This document shows, one piece after another, positions 44,854 through 55,692 of a stretch of DNA of 64,000 nt. The position numbers and the translations under genes are program-made. The stretch is from the NCBI GenBank assembly GCA_019059635.1, contig JAGVRJ010000006.1:1798001-1862000 (forward strand), written 5' to 3'. The notes beneath the pieces are model-generated. The model saw nothing but the letters and a program-made list of their open reading frames with translations. It made no database searches and had not been told where the DNA came from. The DNA comes from Proales similis. Lineage: Eukaryota; Rotifera; Eurotatoria; Ploima; Proalidae. Numbering within the stretch: the stretch's first letter is position 1; the number at the start of each line of letters is the position of its first letter.

Positions 44854-46434
44854 TCAAGAAATATCAACAATTGATGAGATTAGAACTTGAGCTTCGGCTC
44901 GCTTGCCTTGACCGCTCAGCCATTTCTGATCGTCTAGAAACGAATTTCGAAAATATACTCGCACAATGTTGTCGCGCTTTTCAAAGGTCCATCTCAAATG
45001 GGCCGACAGTGACACTTTGAAGCCGAGTGGGTAGGTGTGCGCTGGAATGAAAATGTCCGTGCTCTCCGACATCAGAGGCAAGTTGGTCAAATCTATTTCG
45101 TAGGTGTACTCAAAGAGCCGACTTGTCGAGTTGAATTTGAGCTGCTTGGGCTCGCCGTTTGTGGCTCGAGGATAGACACGGCTGAACTTGTTGACCAAGT
45201 CCGTGTCCACACTTTGAAGGTTCTCGGTGTAAAAGTTCGAATCCCAATAAGCCCACGCCTGAAAGTATTTGTCACATTCGTTTAAAACGTAGTCGCACTC
45301 TTCTAAATTAACTCCGGTCGCAGTCTTGAACGCACAAACACCGAATTCGGTGAGAAAAGTCGGCCCGCCGCCCAGAATAGCTGCGTCCAATCTCACGGTG
45401 GCAAACGAGGCGCCCAGCTGCCAGTCGTCGCAAAAGACGCGGTCGAACACCGGGTAGCTGTCGTTCTTCAGCGGATTACTCTTGAACTGAAGCAGCCAGC
45501 AGTAATAGTGCCAGCTCAAAACAGTGCTGTTCGAGTCGTGTTTGGGAGGCCGAGTGAACCCGGTGCCGAGCACGTCCAAATTGAATAGAACGCCCCAAGT
45601 GACTGGCTCGTAGAATATCAAAGTGTCTGGGTCTATGAATCGGATTGTATCGTAAGCCTGATCGTACAGTCGCATTAGGTTGAGTCGGCCGGCGAAACCA
45701 GGCAATAGAAGCAAAGGATCGGCGTAAATGTCTCCGGCCCATGGCTCGTTTATAAGTTCGTAGGCAAGGACGGATGATTTAAAGGCGAAACGATGCGAGA
45801 TGATGCGCCAATACTTTTGAAAGTGGTCGCCAAATTCATTTCTGTTGTCATATAAACACTGGAATGCGAAGCCACACGACTCGGTGATGTAGGCCGAAAA
45901 CGACGATTTGTTCAGCGTGTCGTTGCCTATCGGCCAAGGAAAGTTGAATTTTGAAGCTGGCATTTTGTCCATTAGCCAGCGGGGCACACCGTCGTAGGAT
46001 CCGAATTTGCTGGAGAGCATGTCCTGATGCAGGTCGATGATCGTGTAGATGCCATTTGAGGCCAAGTCGTCGACAATGGCGGCCATCGTCTCCAAATAAG
46101 TAAAGTTGACGTAGCCCTCTTTGGGCATCAGACCGGACCACATCAAGCCGAGCCGAACGACATTGAAGCCCCATTTGCGTAGATTGCTCACATGGGTTTT
46201 GTTGGTGAGATCATTTTTCGGATCGTTCGGTATCCACGGCTCGTGTTTCTGCACTGCGTTTATTCCTCTGAGCATGAGAACTCGGCCGCGCTCGTCCACG
46301 AACCATTTTTTCCAAGTCTTGACTTTAGAGAGCTGATTGGACGATTTGCTGATCTGCTCGGCTGCAGAGATTTGTTCGAATATTGCGGTTAAAAGCAGAA
46401 AGGACAGGGAGTAAATGAGGCCAATCGAACGCAT
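44854..46434 (-). CDS. Endoglycoceramidase (glycoside hydrolase family 5)
   Basis: Single-exon 526-aa secreted enzyme predicted to cut the bond between oligosaccharide and ceramide in glycosphingolipids. Signal peptide (about 1-24), then a GH5 barrel with DERGRVLMLRGINAVQK, the acid/base Glu in LINEPWAG (about 231) and the nucleophile Glu in LTEFGVC (about 362). HYYCW and DSNF further match known endoglycoceramidases. A C-terminal beta domain follows. The enzyme is known from actinobacteria, cnidarians and scattered invertebrates and is absent from mammals, so its history here is of interest. Codon use looks like that of its neighbours. Convergent with GNL1, 134 bp between stops. Confidence 0.92.
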   Translation of the reverse strand: MRSIGLIYSLSFLLLTAIFEQISAAEQISKSSNQLSKVKTWKKWFVDERGRVLMLRGINAVQKHEPWIPNDPKNDLTNKTHVSNLRKWGFNVVRLGLMWSGLMPKEGYVNFTYLETMAAIVDDLASNGIYTIIDLHQDMLSSKFGSYDGVPRWLMDKMPASKFNFPWPIGNDTLNKSSFSAYITESCGFAFQCLYDNRNEFGDHFQKYWRIISHRFAFKSSVLAYELINEPWAGDIYADPLLLLPGFAGRLNLMRLYDQAYDTIRFIDPDTLIFYEPVTWGVLFNLDVLGTGFTRPPKHDSNSTVLSWHYYCWLLQFKSNPLKNDSYPVFDRVFCDDWQLGASFATVRLDAAILGGGPTFLTEFGVCAFKTATGVNLEECDYVLNECDKYFQAWAYWDSNFYTENLQSVDTDLVNKFSRVYPRATNGEPKQLKFNSTSRLFEYTYEIDLTNLPLMSESTDIFIPAHTYPLGFKVSLSAHLRWTFEKRDNIVRVYFRNSFLDDQKWLSGQGKRAEAQVLISSIVDIS

Positions 46435-46852
46435 CTGAATGTCGTCTAAATCATCTAAACAATTTGCGATTGTATGTTATTTACCAAGTAGTTGCTCAAC
46501 TCAAGTTAATTATGCGCATTTGAAGTGACCGTGCCGAAAGAGTAATGGTTGATTGTACGATTACGGGCAAGGTTCTATCGACCGAAGCCGCCCCGGTTGC
46601 CTAGATGACGACAAGGTACGAAAGAGAAATCGAATGACGCAATTGAACAGTTTTGTGTGTATGGTCGCATGAGAACTAGCATGCTGGCTCACGATTGCAC
46701 TCGTTTTGTGCGTCTCAGAATTTTTTCCTAAACTCTTATAAATTATTATAATCACGTGCGGTCTAGAACAGAGTGAACCAGCTCTTGAAACGGCAGTGAA
46801 AATGCTTTCTTCTTTTCGAATTTTATTTTCTTTACAATTAGACTATGAAGAA
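46435..46852. other. Intergenic, endoglycoceramidase upstream / DNAJC19 downstream
   Basis: About 420 bases between two minus-strand genes; it should carry the endoglycoceramidase promoter. No specific element named. Confidence 0.4.
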
Positions 46853-47398
46853 TCAACGGGTTTTGCCTTCGAGAACGTCTTTGGCTTAAATAAGCGCTAA
46901 TTAGGAAAGAAGCGCCCGATGCTGAAGAAAATGCCAACCTTCGTTTATTTTTGAAGCAATGTACGGCGAGCCGCCCAGGTCAGGATGGTTGTTGACCATT
47001 ATTCTTTTGTGAGCTTCCTTGATCTTGAGCTTGTTTGCGTTCGGACTCACGCCCAGGATGAGTGCAGCCTCTCTCTTGCTCATTTTGCTCTCGAATCCGC
47101 CTTTGTAATATTTCACGTCGGCAAACGAGCTGAACGAAGTGGTCATTTTGGGCAACGATGCCAGTTTTTGTTCAAGATTTTTTGCCATGTTCGGCGCATG
47201 TTTGACCAGGGCTCGACCTGGCGATTGCAAAGGTTCACCATTTGAAAAGGAGATTTGAACGAAGAAGGCACCAACCTACAAGGCCCACGGTCGCCAATCC
47301 AAGACCAACAACGAATGCTGTGCTCTATTTATTTTTTCGCCGAAATAAAATCTCAAAGCTGAGAATCGATTGGGCATTTGAATGTTTTTATTTACCAT
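46853..47398 (-). CDS. DNAJC19: Mitochondrial import J-protein Tim14
   Basis: Subunit of the presequence-translocase motor; its J-domain stimulates mtHsp70 at the inner membrane. Exons 47398-47396 (just the ATG), 47324-47276, 47217-46939 and 46884-46853 join to 120 aa (human 116). One membrane segment ([16 protein letters not shown]) is followed by [20 protein letters not shown], the HPD motif in [19 protein letters not shown] and the typical short end KDVLEGKTR. Reading through the last intron gives a false end, so the splice matters. The start codon is separated from the rest by a 71-bp intron. Confidence 0.94.
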
Positions 47399-47656
47399 TT
47401 TCCGATCGGCTTGGAAATTTTCTAAAACAGAATTACGGGCTGAATGCGTCGAATCGTTAAAGCAATCGCGTAATATTTCAACCCTTGAGTCGAGCGTGAA
47501 TCGAAACTAACTTTACATTTGCTGGGCAATTTCAAAAAGGATTTTTTAATAGCAAAATAAATCGATTAAAAGTTAAAAAATCGTCATCGAGGCGGCAGAG
47601 AACGCAATTTTTTCACTTTAATCGCTAAATAGCCAGTCAAGTTAAATAGAGGGCTT

Positions 47657-50163
47657 TTAGAAATAGCCCGGTTTGGTGCAATAGCCGATGTGCAAGTCGC
47701 CGGTTCCTTTCCAAATAAAATTTTTGATCGTTCTCAAGCTCATCTCCGAATCGGTGAGAACCTGGCGATGCAAAAGTTAGATCGAACGCCTTCCAAGAGT
47801 GATTGGATGGAAGTTACCTGATCGCTGCAAACGAGCTCAATGCCAACATTGATGTTGTGTAAGAGCTTTGAATCAATAAGTTCGTTAAATTTGCTATCTG
47901 TACTGCTTGAGGGGTCTTCGCTGTTCGGACTGGTCTGCGGCTTGATCAATTTTTGGTAAACGTATTCTTTTAGCTTTTTGACTTGAAGAACATCAAAAGA
48001 ACTCAGATGGTCTCTTGAATGACCATGAACAAGATTAGACATGAAATTAGAGGAGGAGGAACTGCGTGAGCGATTACTTGTTGGCCAATTTGGCTGGCTG
48101 CGAAGAATATGGGAAAAGTATGAAGGTCACCCTGTTGAGCTTGGGCGAAAGTTTCTGAAACCGCGATTAGTTGCCCACAACATTCTAGACGGAAGCTTCT
48201 TGATACGTACCCCTTGCATCAGAGTGTGAACTGTCGGCGGCAGAGCGTTTATCAACTGCTGCTGTTCATTCGGTTTGTTCAGATTTTTCACTGTGGTTCG
48301 GTATATGCACTGGCCGCCCACTTCGCTGAATATGATCGGAGTATGCTCAGGAATGTTGAATTTCAAGAGGCCTGCTTCGTCCTCGATGTCACGGGTTCGC
48401 TCAGGCTTTACATCGCTCGTGCCCGCTTTAGACGGAATTATGACCGAATGCTGAACAATTTGGCTTCGCTTTGGATTCAAATAGTCACAGGATTTGAATA
48501 GCGACTCGAGAAATACGCAGGCGTAGTTGATGCGAGCCTCAGACAAATCGACATATTGGCTCTGTCTGACGTGACTTGATTCCATGTCTTTGAAATTGAG
48601 CCAAGGCGATTGAATGTCGTTTTCGTCGATGTGAAGTGTGACCATGCCCAGTTTGAGATCGACCGTGAACCAGCTCGGAACACTGATCAGACGTTGTCTT
48701 GTCTTGACTGCATCGTCGAAATCTTGTTTGCCCAAACTCTCCACCTGTCTGGCCTGTAGCACATCCCAAACGCAAACGTTGTCGTTTGAGTCTCGAGTGA
48801 CCAGGAACCGTTTGTCATTCAGCACTTGGTATTGTCGCACGCTGGCGCGGCCTTGCATCGAGCATATCGGACGATTGTTGAGCGGCGTTTGAATCACGAT
48901 TGACGACGACTCTGAGGAGAGTGAAGTTCGATCAAGACTACGAGCAGCGTGTGGCCTAAGCGATGTGCCATAGCTCCACTCTTCCTGATTAGAGTGGTCT
49001 GTCTTTAGACTCCAATTTCGAACAGTCGAGTCTGTGGTCGATACCCACAAGCTGTGGTTTTCGCTGCCGAAATCCATCTTGACAATAAAACTTAACGATC
49101 CTGTCGACTAGATTAGTCTCAACTGAACACTTACACTCAAAATTGGAGCGGCCTCTTCGCAGATGAGAATCGAATCTGACGGACTGTGAAGGTCGGTCAT
49201 GAATATTCGACAGTCCTTGCCACCAGATAAGACTTTATTGAAGCCAGTGTCAACGCACAGGGACCAAACTCCTTCGGAATGGACTTCGATCGTTGATATA
49301 CATCGCTGCTGTCCAATCGACCATAAACGAACTGTGCGATCCGAGCTGGCTGACAAGCAATGGGCGCCGTCTGGACTGAATAGAAGCGCTCGAATGTTGT
49401 GTGTGTGGCCTTTTAATTTCATTAGCTTGCTTGCGCTGCGCGGATCCCAGAAGCGGATGCAGTTCTCGGGCGAGCCGCTCGCAATCAAAGTTGCTTGTTC
49501 GTTCATGCAAAGGCTGTAGATTGAATATTTGCATTCGTTGATCTCTTTTTTTCAGCAATCAGGTTAAACAGAGTGGCGAGAGAATTGAATAAAATCAAAC
49601 CTTTGTAAGGCGCTTGGGCAATCGCTGAGCCTGTTTGAACATCCCAAATGTAAATGGACTTGTCAAAACCGGCGCTGGCAAGGAGCTGCTTTTCACTCGA
49701 GAACGACAAACATTTCACATAGTCCTTATGCGCTCTAAGAGTGCTGAGCAGTTTGCCGCTGCTCAGACTCCAAACGTTCACTGTCGAATCGCTGGACGCA
49801 GAAAAGAGCGTGTCAGAACGAGGATGGACAATCAAGTCATTGACCCAGTCGGTGTGATTGTCGAACGACAGCTCGTAGAGCTTTTCGGCCGGCTCACACC
49901 AACTGCCTGTAAAGCTGTTCAAATTCGTGTAGGAGCGAATGATCGAGTCACGTCCCGCGGTAAGAAGACGCGCTTTTCCACTCTTGCTCCATGATTCACT
50001 CAAATATTTGATTTTGTTTACGCCTGATCTGTTTGCCTTCTCGGCCGCATCTCGAAACACAACCGAGATCTTTTTGAATGGTTCGTTCGAATTACATTGA
50101 GAGTTAAAATTGCTGACGCAGGCCTACCTGAGTTCTCTTTCTGGTTTGTGGCCTCGGCTCCAT
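47657..50163 (-). CDS. WDR48: WD-repeat protein 48 (UAF1), USP1/12/46 activator
   Basis: WD40 scaffold that binds and activates the deubiquitinases USP1, USP12 and USP46. Exons 50163-50128, 50069-49601, 49544-49135, 49077-48211, 48154-48078, 48013-47818 and 47761-47657 give 719 aa. The first repeats carry LLTAGRDSIIRSY, HTDWVNDLI, LRAHKDYVKCLSF and LWSIGQQRCIST, almost word for word the WDR48 pattern. An ancillary domain and the SUMO-like end (LRTIKNFIWKGTGDLHIGY) complete it. The first exon encodes only 12 residues. Divergent from the BCL7 gene across 486 bp. Confidence 0.95.
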
Positions 50164-50649
50164 TCCTAGAAGCGCATTCTTCTCCTCCTAGGCGGTTTTT
50201 ATTGTCACCTTTATCTCCGCTCTTTATTTTTGAGTTCAAAATATGCGAATCGCTCGCTCTTAATTATTCCGCTTGCCGCTTGCTTCTGTCACAGTTGCAA
50301 ATTCAACTGAAATATTTTACGTGCTGATTGGCGCAGGGGAAATGCGTCATTTGTTAAAGATTACGCAGCTATCAGTCTTAATTCAGTCGATCAGAATCAA
50401 AAGTATTCGAGCGATAAGAAGCCAAAATGAGAATTTTGCTTTGGACCTGATTAATAGGAGAGCACGGCTCGGCCAAAGACTAAATGGCCGGCCGTATGCC
50501 CTCATAGAGAGTATGCATGTGGGGATTCATTATGGAAGAACGACGGGCTCGTACGGAGAAAGTAGACTAGCGGCCGAGCAAGAGTTCGACAGGACGAGGG
50601 CGCATCAGAAGAGGAAGCAAATTAAAAGAATTCGAAGCCAGAGGAAATC
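50164..50649. other. Divergent promoter region, WDR48 / BCL7
   Basis: 486 bases separating the two starts. The open frame running into the BCL7 5' end has no domain and is treated as 5' UTR. No specific site named. Confidence 0.45.
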
Positions 50650-51249
50650 ATGTCTCATCGACTCGCATCGCCGGCCAGCTATCACGGCACAATGGGCGCA
50701 TCAGGCAGCAAGTCAAGAGCGCTGAGGTCTGAAACGCGAGCCAAGGCCAAAGATGACATAAAGAGAGTCATGAATGCGATCGAAAAAGTGCGCAAGTGGG
50801 AGAAGAAGTGGATTCCGGTCAATGACACTTCTCTCAAGTTGTACAAATGGGTTCCAGTTACGTCGAGCAGCGCCAGTTCGAAGCAGTCGCACAAAAGCGA
50901 CGCGCTGAACCAGAACGGAATCGACGACAAGCGAGACGCGTCTAGCAAGAGAGCTAATAACAAGGAGAATGTGATGAGCTACGATGAAAACGCTCAGGAT
51001 TCAATGAGCGACGAGTATGGCAATAACAAGAGCGAAATGAAACAATTCGTCAACGAGGACTCGATGACGATGAACGAAAACTCGCAGTCGTCAACCAACA
51101 GCCTTTCGCTCAACACTATACCCAACATTCAGTCGGGCATGAACCACCAGGAGACCAACTCGCAATGGAGCGAGGGCATGGTCGACGATTCCATGTCCAA
51201 ATTTAGCCAAGATTCTGTCAGCGCCTTCAAATCGGGCAATTTCAAATAG
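50650..51249 (+). CDS. BCL7-family SWI/SNF subunit
   Basis: Single exon, 199 aa. The conserved N-terminal block [20 protein letters not shown], then [19 protein letters not shown], defines BCL7 proteins, which are accessory subunits of BAF chromatin-remodelling complexes and contact the nucleosome acidic patch. The rest is a low-complexity Ser/Asn/Met-rich tail. Two in-frame Mets occur near the start; I take 50650, but 50692 (MGASGSK) is also possible and would remove 14 residues. AATAAA at 51348-51353. Confidence 0.92.
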   Translation: MSHRLASPASYHGTMGASGSKSRALRSETRAKAKDDIKRVMNAIEKVRKWEKKWIPVNDTSLKLYKWVPVTSSSASSKQSHKSDALNQNGIDDKRDASSKRANNKENVMSYDENAQDSMSDEYGNNKSEMKQFVNEDSMTMNENSQSSTNSLSLNTIPNIQSGMNHQETNSQWSEGMVDDSMSKFSQDSVSAFKSGNFK

Positions 51250-51553
51250 ATTTCAATTCTGACCCATTCACTTCTTTCTTTTAACTTCATCTAACGTTCA
51301 CGCAGCGATTGTAATTATTTGAACATTGTCTCACTTGGTTTGTTTGAAATAAAATTCTCTCTTTAACTTATCCTAGAAATCGCATCTTCCTTCAACGCCC
51401 ACTGGAGCCCAAACAAGCGAATAGAAACCAATCTAAGAGTTGGTGACCTTTTTATGAGTCAGAAATATTATTTTTGTCTCTAATTTAAACAATCGATTCT
51501 AAAGCGCGAAAGGAACTGTTCTGGATTTTGGCTGGAGCAATGAGCTTCATTTT
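51250..51553. other. Shared 3' region, BCL7 / countin-like gene
   Basis: About 300 bases between convergent stops, with the BCL7 poly(A) signal at 51348-51353. No gene seen. Confidence 0.45.
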
Positions 51554-52454
51554 TTACTGAACAATTTCAAAGGTGGCCGTAGACTGGTCGTAGATTTGGC
51601 TGTGAGGATGCGAGCTACCGCATTGGCCGTTGCAGAGAGCGATCTCGACAGTGTAGGTGCCAGGAAGCCACTCTTCACAAGGTCCCTGGGATGGGTCACA
51701 GTTGGGGTCGGGCTTGGCCTCGATGTTTATGTTGGCTCCGTACATGCCGGGCTTTTGAGCCTCGATCAAGAACGAGTCCTCGAGTGGGATGCCGTCGACG
51801 GTTCGAACTCCGATGAACATCTCGCCGGTGCCGGTGCCGTTGTGGCTGACATAGCTGACCTGAACGGCGAATGTGGTTCCCTGAGGGCCGCTAGCAGGCG
51901 AAACGGTCAAGTCAGTGATCTTGGCATCGCCGTGGTCATTGATCGGGCAGACATTGAGAAGCTCGCAGTAGTAGATCGGGTCCAGATCGGCCTTCTCAAT
52001 TATTTTGACGAACTCGGTGATTCCAGCGTAGTCGCAGAGAAGATTGCACACAACTCCGACAACCTGGCTGCCAGTCTCTCGCTCAACGTACTGGCAGAGG
52101 GCACCGCAACCACCAACAACGCCGACGTTCAATACGGCATTGAGCAGCTGGTCAAGAGCTTGGCCGGCAAAGCTGACGCAAGTTCCGCAAAAGCTGGCGC
52201 CCAGGTTCTTGCTTCCGAGAGGAAGAGGGCTCTTGGCGAATGAAGATGAGCTTGCGCTGGTCTTGGTGCGAACCACTTCGGTGTTCATTGCCTTGTTGGG
52301 GATGAAGCCAGTGCGACTGAAAGGCTTGGGGCTGCAGACAGCCAACTGGCACAAAGCGGCCAATAAAATCAGCGACTTGACAGCCTTAATTCAAACCCTG
52401 TGAGATGTTTAATTTCTCAATCTCCAAACAAAACGCTCAACTTACGGTCTTCAT
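51554..52454 (-). CDS. Countin-like secreted protein with saposin-type Cys module
   Basis: Exon 52454-52446 (ATG plus two codons) joins 52384-51554 to give 279 aa. Signal peptide KSLILLAALCQLAVCS, then a Ser-rich spacer and a helical Cys module (FCGTC, GGCGALC, VCNLLC, YYCELLNVC) with saposin-like spacing, then a beta-rich domain with TVSPASGPQGTTFAVQVSY and a disulphide-rich end. The layout matches countin, a secreted factor controlling group size in Dictyostelium, and similar uncharacterised animal proteins. Function in animals is not established. The start-proximal intron repeats the pattern seen in POLA1 and DNAJC19. Confidence 0.75.
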
Positions 52455-52844
52455 TTCGATTTGCTAAGAATTCTAGATCTTGAAGCTTTGAATGTTGCCT
52501 CGCATATTTATACCGGCGAGCAGCGCACAAGTGCAAGAGGCGAAATTCCCAAGCATCGAATCGCTTTGATTCTAATCTAAGCTGAACTCTTGCGTCTAAA
52601 TTTAGAAACTGAATTGATGAGTGTTTTGATCGATACTGCTTCGGGTGTGTTGCCGGGTGTATCAACAAGTCGAATGCCGATCAGGACTGAGTGAGAGATG
52701 CTCTATTCATGAAAGCGCTGAGACTGAATTCGCGATCAGATCGTGAGATTTTTCATTTCAATAATTATTATTATTTTTTGTCAAACATTAATAAAAATCA
52801 TTTCAAATATGTACATGGTACATGAAACTAATTTAGAAAAAGTA
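52455..52844. other. Intergenic, countin-like promoter / IAP 3' region
   Basis: About 390 bases between two minus-strand genes. An AT-rich stretch with AATAATTATTATTATT near 52760-52776 lies in the IAP 3' region. No gene seen. Confidence 0.45.
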
Positions 52845-54567
52845 CTAGGAAAAGGTGCGAATTGAAGCAGTGATTTCAGTTCGACACAGAGGGCAAGATT
52901 GAAATGAAAGGCTGCAGTCGAGACAGGCGACCAAATGTGCACAGGGCAAGAATACGACATTCTTTTGATTGTCCAGGCAAATGATGCACTGAAAGTCCTG
53001 ACTGTTTTGAATAGCGGCCTTTGAAGGCTTGGGACTGACCGCGAGCTGCTGATCACTGGACTGGCTCGCATCGCCTTTTCTCTCGCTCACAAGCCGCTCC
53101 ATCTGGGTTCTTAGGCGACGCCAGTCGGTTCGCTCTATTCTTATCCACACGGCCTTTTGATTGGCTAGAATGAGCTCTGATAAAAAAACCAAGATTAAAA
53201 ACTGCCAGCCAAGTTTGATCGAGAAATGTGACAGCGCTCTCACCGAAAGACGGTCGGGCTTGCAGCTTTCTAAGCTGCTGCTCTAGCTGTCGGTCGTCAG
53301 TGCAGTCAAGACATATCAGCGCGGTCGCTTTATTCGAGCTTTCGTCGGCTAGTATCCTTCAAAGTAAAGTTTCATCAGCCAAGCAGAACTCTAAACATGC
53401 AAATTGAACCAACCTAATGTACTTTATATTGGTCAAATTGATTCGTTTCTCGAGCGCGTTGCGCAAGAGTTCAGGCCTAGTACCGAAGGGCAAATCGAAT
53501 ATCATCAAGTCGGAGTAGGATTTGTGACGCGAGTCAACCACGTCGAATCCTTTGCGTTCGTCTCTAGGACGCATTTCACGGGCCGGAATCGGCTCTGTGA
53601 CCAGTTCATGATGTACGCACGGGTCTTCTTCATTGACTAACTGTTTGACATAGGCGCATTTTGGGTACCACTTCATGTGCTCTTCGAGTGGATCGTCAGT
53701 GTCTTGCCATTGCTTGAGGCCGCCGTTGCAGAAGAAGCACTTCACCATGTCCTTCACACCGTAATAATAGAAGCCGGCTTTAGCGAGCAGGCTGGCGCTC
53801 GGATTGGCCCGCGGCCACCACTCGAAAGATGCCAGTCGTGCCTGATAGCTCGCGTAGGCCTTGTGATACGGCTGCTGGCATATGGAGCCGTTCGTCTGCT
53901 CCAACAGCTTCTTTAAACGGTCGAAATCGTTCGAAGCTCCTTTGTGGCGTTCTGCGAATACTGGATCGTACAAGAACGCGTCTGTGCGAAGCTTTTTACA
54001 TTCAATTAGCTGAATGACCAGCGGCAAACGTTTAAGTGTGAACCGTCCGTCGTTGTGAAATCGAAATATCGACTCGATCGGAACCTCTTCAGCGCCCATT
54101 TGCAGCAAGTCTTGCAGCCAGCGCATGTCTTGCGGACTGTTGAACTTGGCGCAGTTTTTGAATCGATGCTCGACGTAGGGCGAGTTGCCCACTGCGTTCA
54201 GATGGCTGTTGGGCATTAGGATGCATTCGTAGGCGCACTGAACGCATCGCAAGTGCACTAGTTTAGATGTGATCCAGAGTGCTTGCAGAGACGGACGCTG
54301 GACGCAATAGAGGCCACTGGCCGCCAGATCGCTCGGCTCCATCTGCAGTTCACATTGATCGAAGGTTTTCAGACGGCAGCCGAAATCGTTCATATCTTGC
54401 TGACGACGCGGAGACGTGATAAGCCGAGCGTTCGAGAGCCGGAAAGAAGGAAATGGCTGCAGGGAATGGATTCCGTTCATATTGCAGCAACTGTGAAAGC
54501 GGCTCTTGGGAGAGCTGAGGACACTCTCTGGAGAAGCGAGCTCAGATGCTAACGACTGATTCTCCAT
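52845..54567 (-). CDS. Inhibitor-of-apoptosis protein with BIR and RING domains
   Basis: Exons 54567-53414, 53356-53244 and 53176-52845 give 532 aa. BIR2 (about 244-310) is canonical: RLASFEWWP, LAKAGFYYYG and zinc ligands C277, C280, H297, C304. An earlier BIR-like unit (about 65-142; RLKTFDQ, C108, C111, H134, C139) is degenerate, with a stretched core and a shortened His-Cys spacing. The C-terminal RING (about 486-532; CIICLDNQ, PCAHLVAC, CPLC) is an E3 ubiquitin ligase domain. Such proteins restrain caspases and degrade targets. I start at the ATG at 54567; the frame is open further upstream but without an ATG. Reminiscent of Drosophila DIAP1 in layout, not clearly orthologous. Confidence 0.9.
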
Positions 54568-54807
54568 GAGTTTACTTTCGCTTGGATTTATTTCGCTCCC
54601 AACTAACGTGATCGACGTGGTTATATTCAGCAATCATATGAATTATGGGCTCGTTGACTGGTCAAACGAGCACCCGCGTAATCCTGTGAATTTATGCCCA
54701 CACAAGCGCGCAGTGCGTTTTGTCCGATGTGTCCGATCGTTTCCCAACTGCGCATAGACTGGCCCTCCTAAGGAATGAGAAACAGAGACGAGAACCAGAG
54801 GCGAGAT

Positions 54808-54841
<34 letters not shown>

Positions 54842-54924
54842 ACAGTGTGAAAGAATGTTAATTTATACCATGGTCCAATGAATTTATTAACGAAACACGA
54901 TATTTAAATGAGAAGCGGTGGAGA
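54568..54924. other. Intergenic, IAP promoter / zinc-finger gene 3' region
   Basis: About 360 bases containing a GA microsatellite (listed separately). No gene seen. Confidence 0.45.
54811..54838. repeat. (GA)14 microsatellite
   Basis: Uninterrupted GA dinucleotide repeat of 28 bp about 245 bp upstream of the IAP start. In arthropods GA runs bind GAGA factor, but a neutral microsatellite is equally possible. Confidence 0.95.

Positions 54925-55692
<768 letters not shown>

Noticed and set aside
46905-46938. DNAJC19 reading through to an end in QHRALLS
   Set aside because: Splicing at 46938/46884 yields the conserved end [14 protein letters not shown]; the read-through end matches nothing.
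51596-52243. 215-codon plus-strand frame opposite the countin-like gene
   Set aside because: The minus-strand frame has a signal peptide, ordered cysteines and a family match; the plus frame has none.
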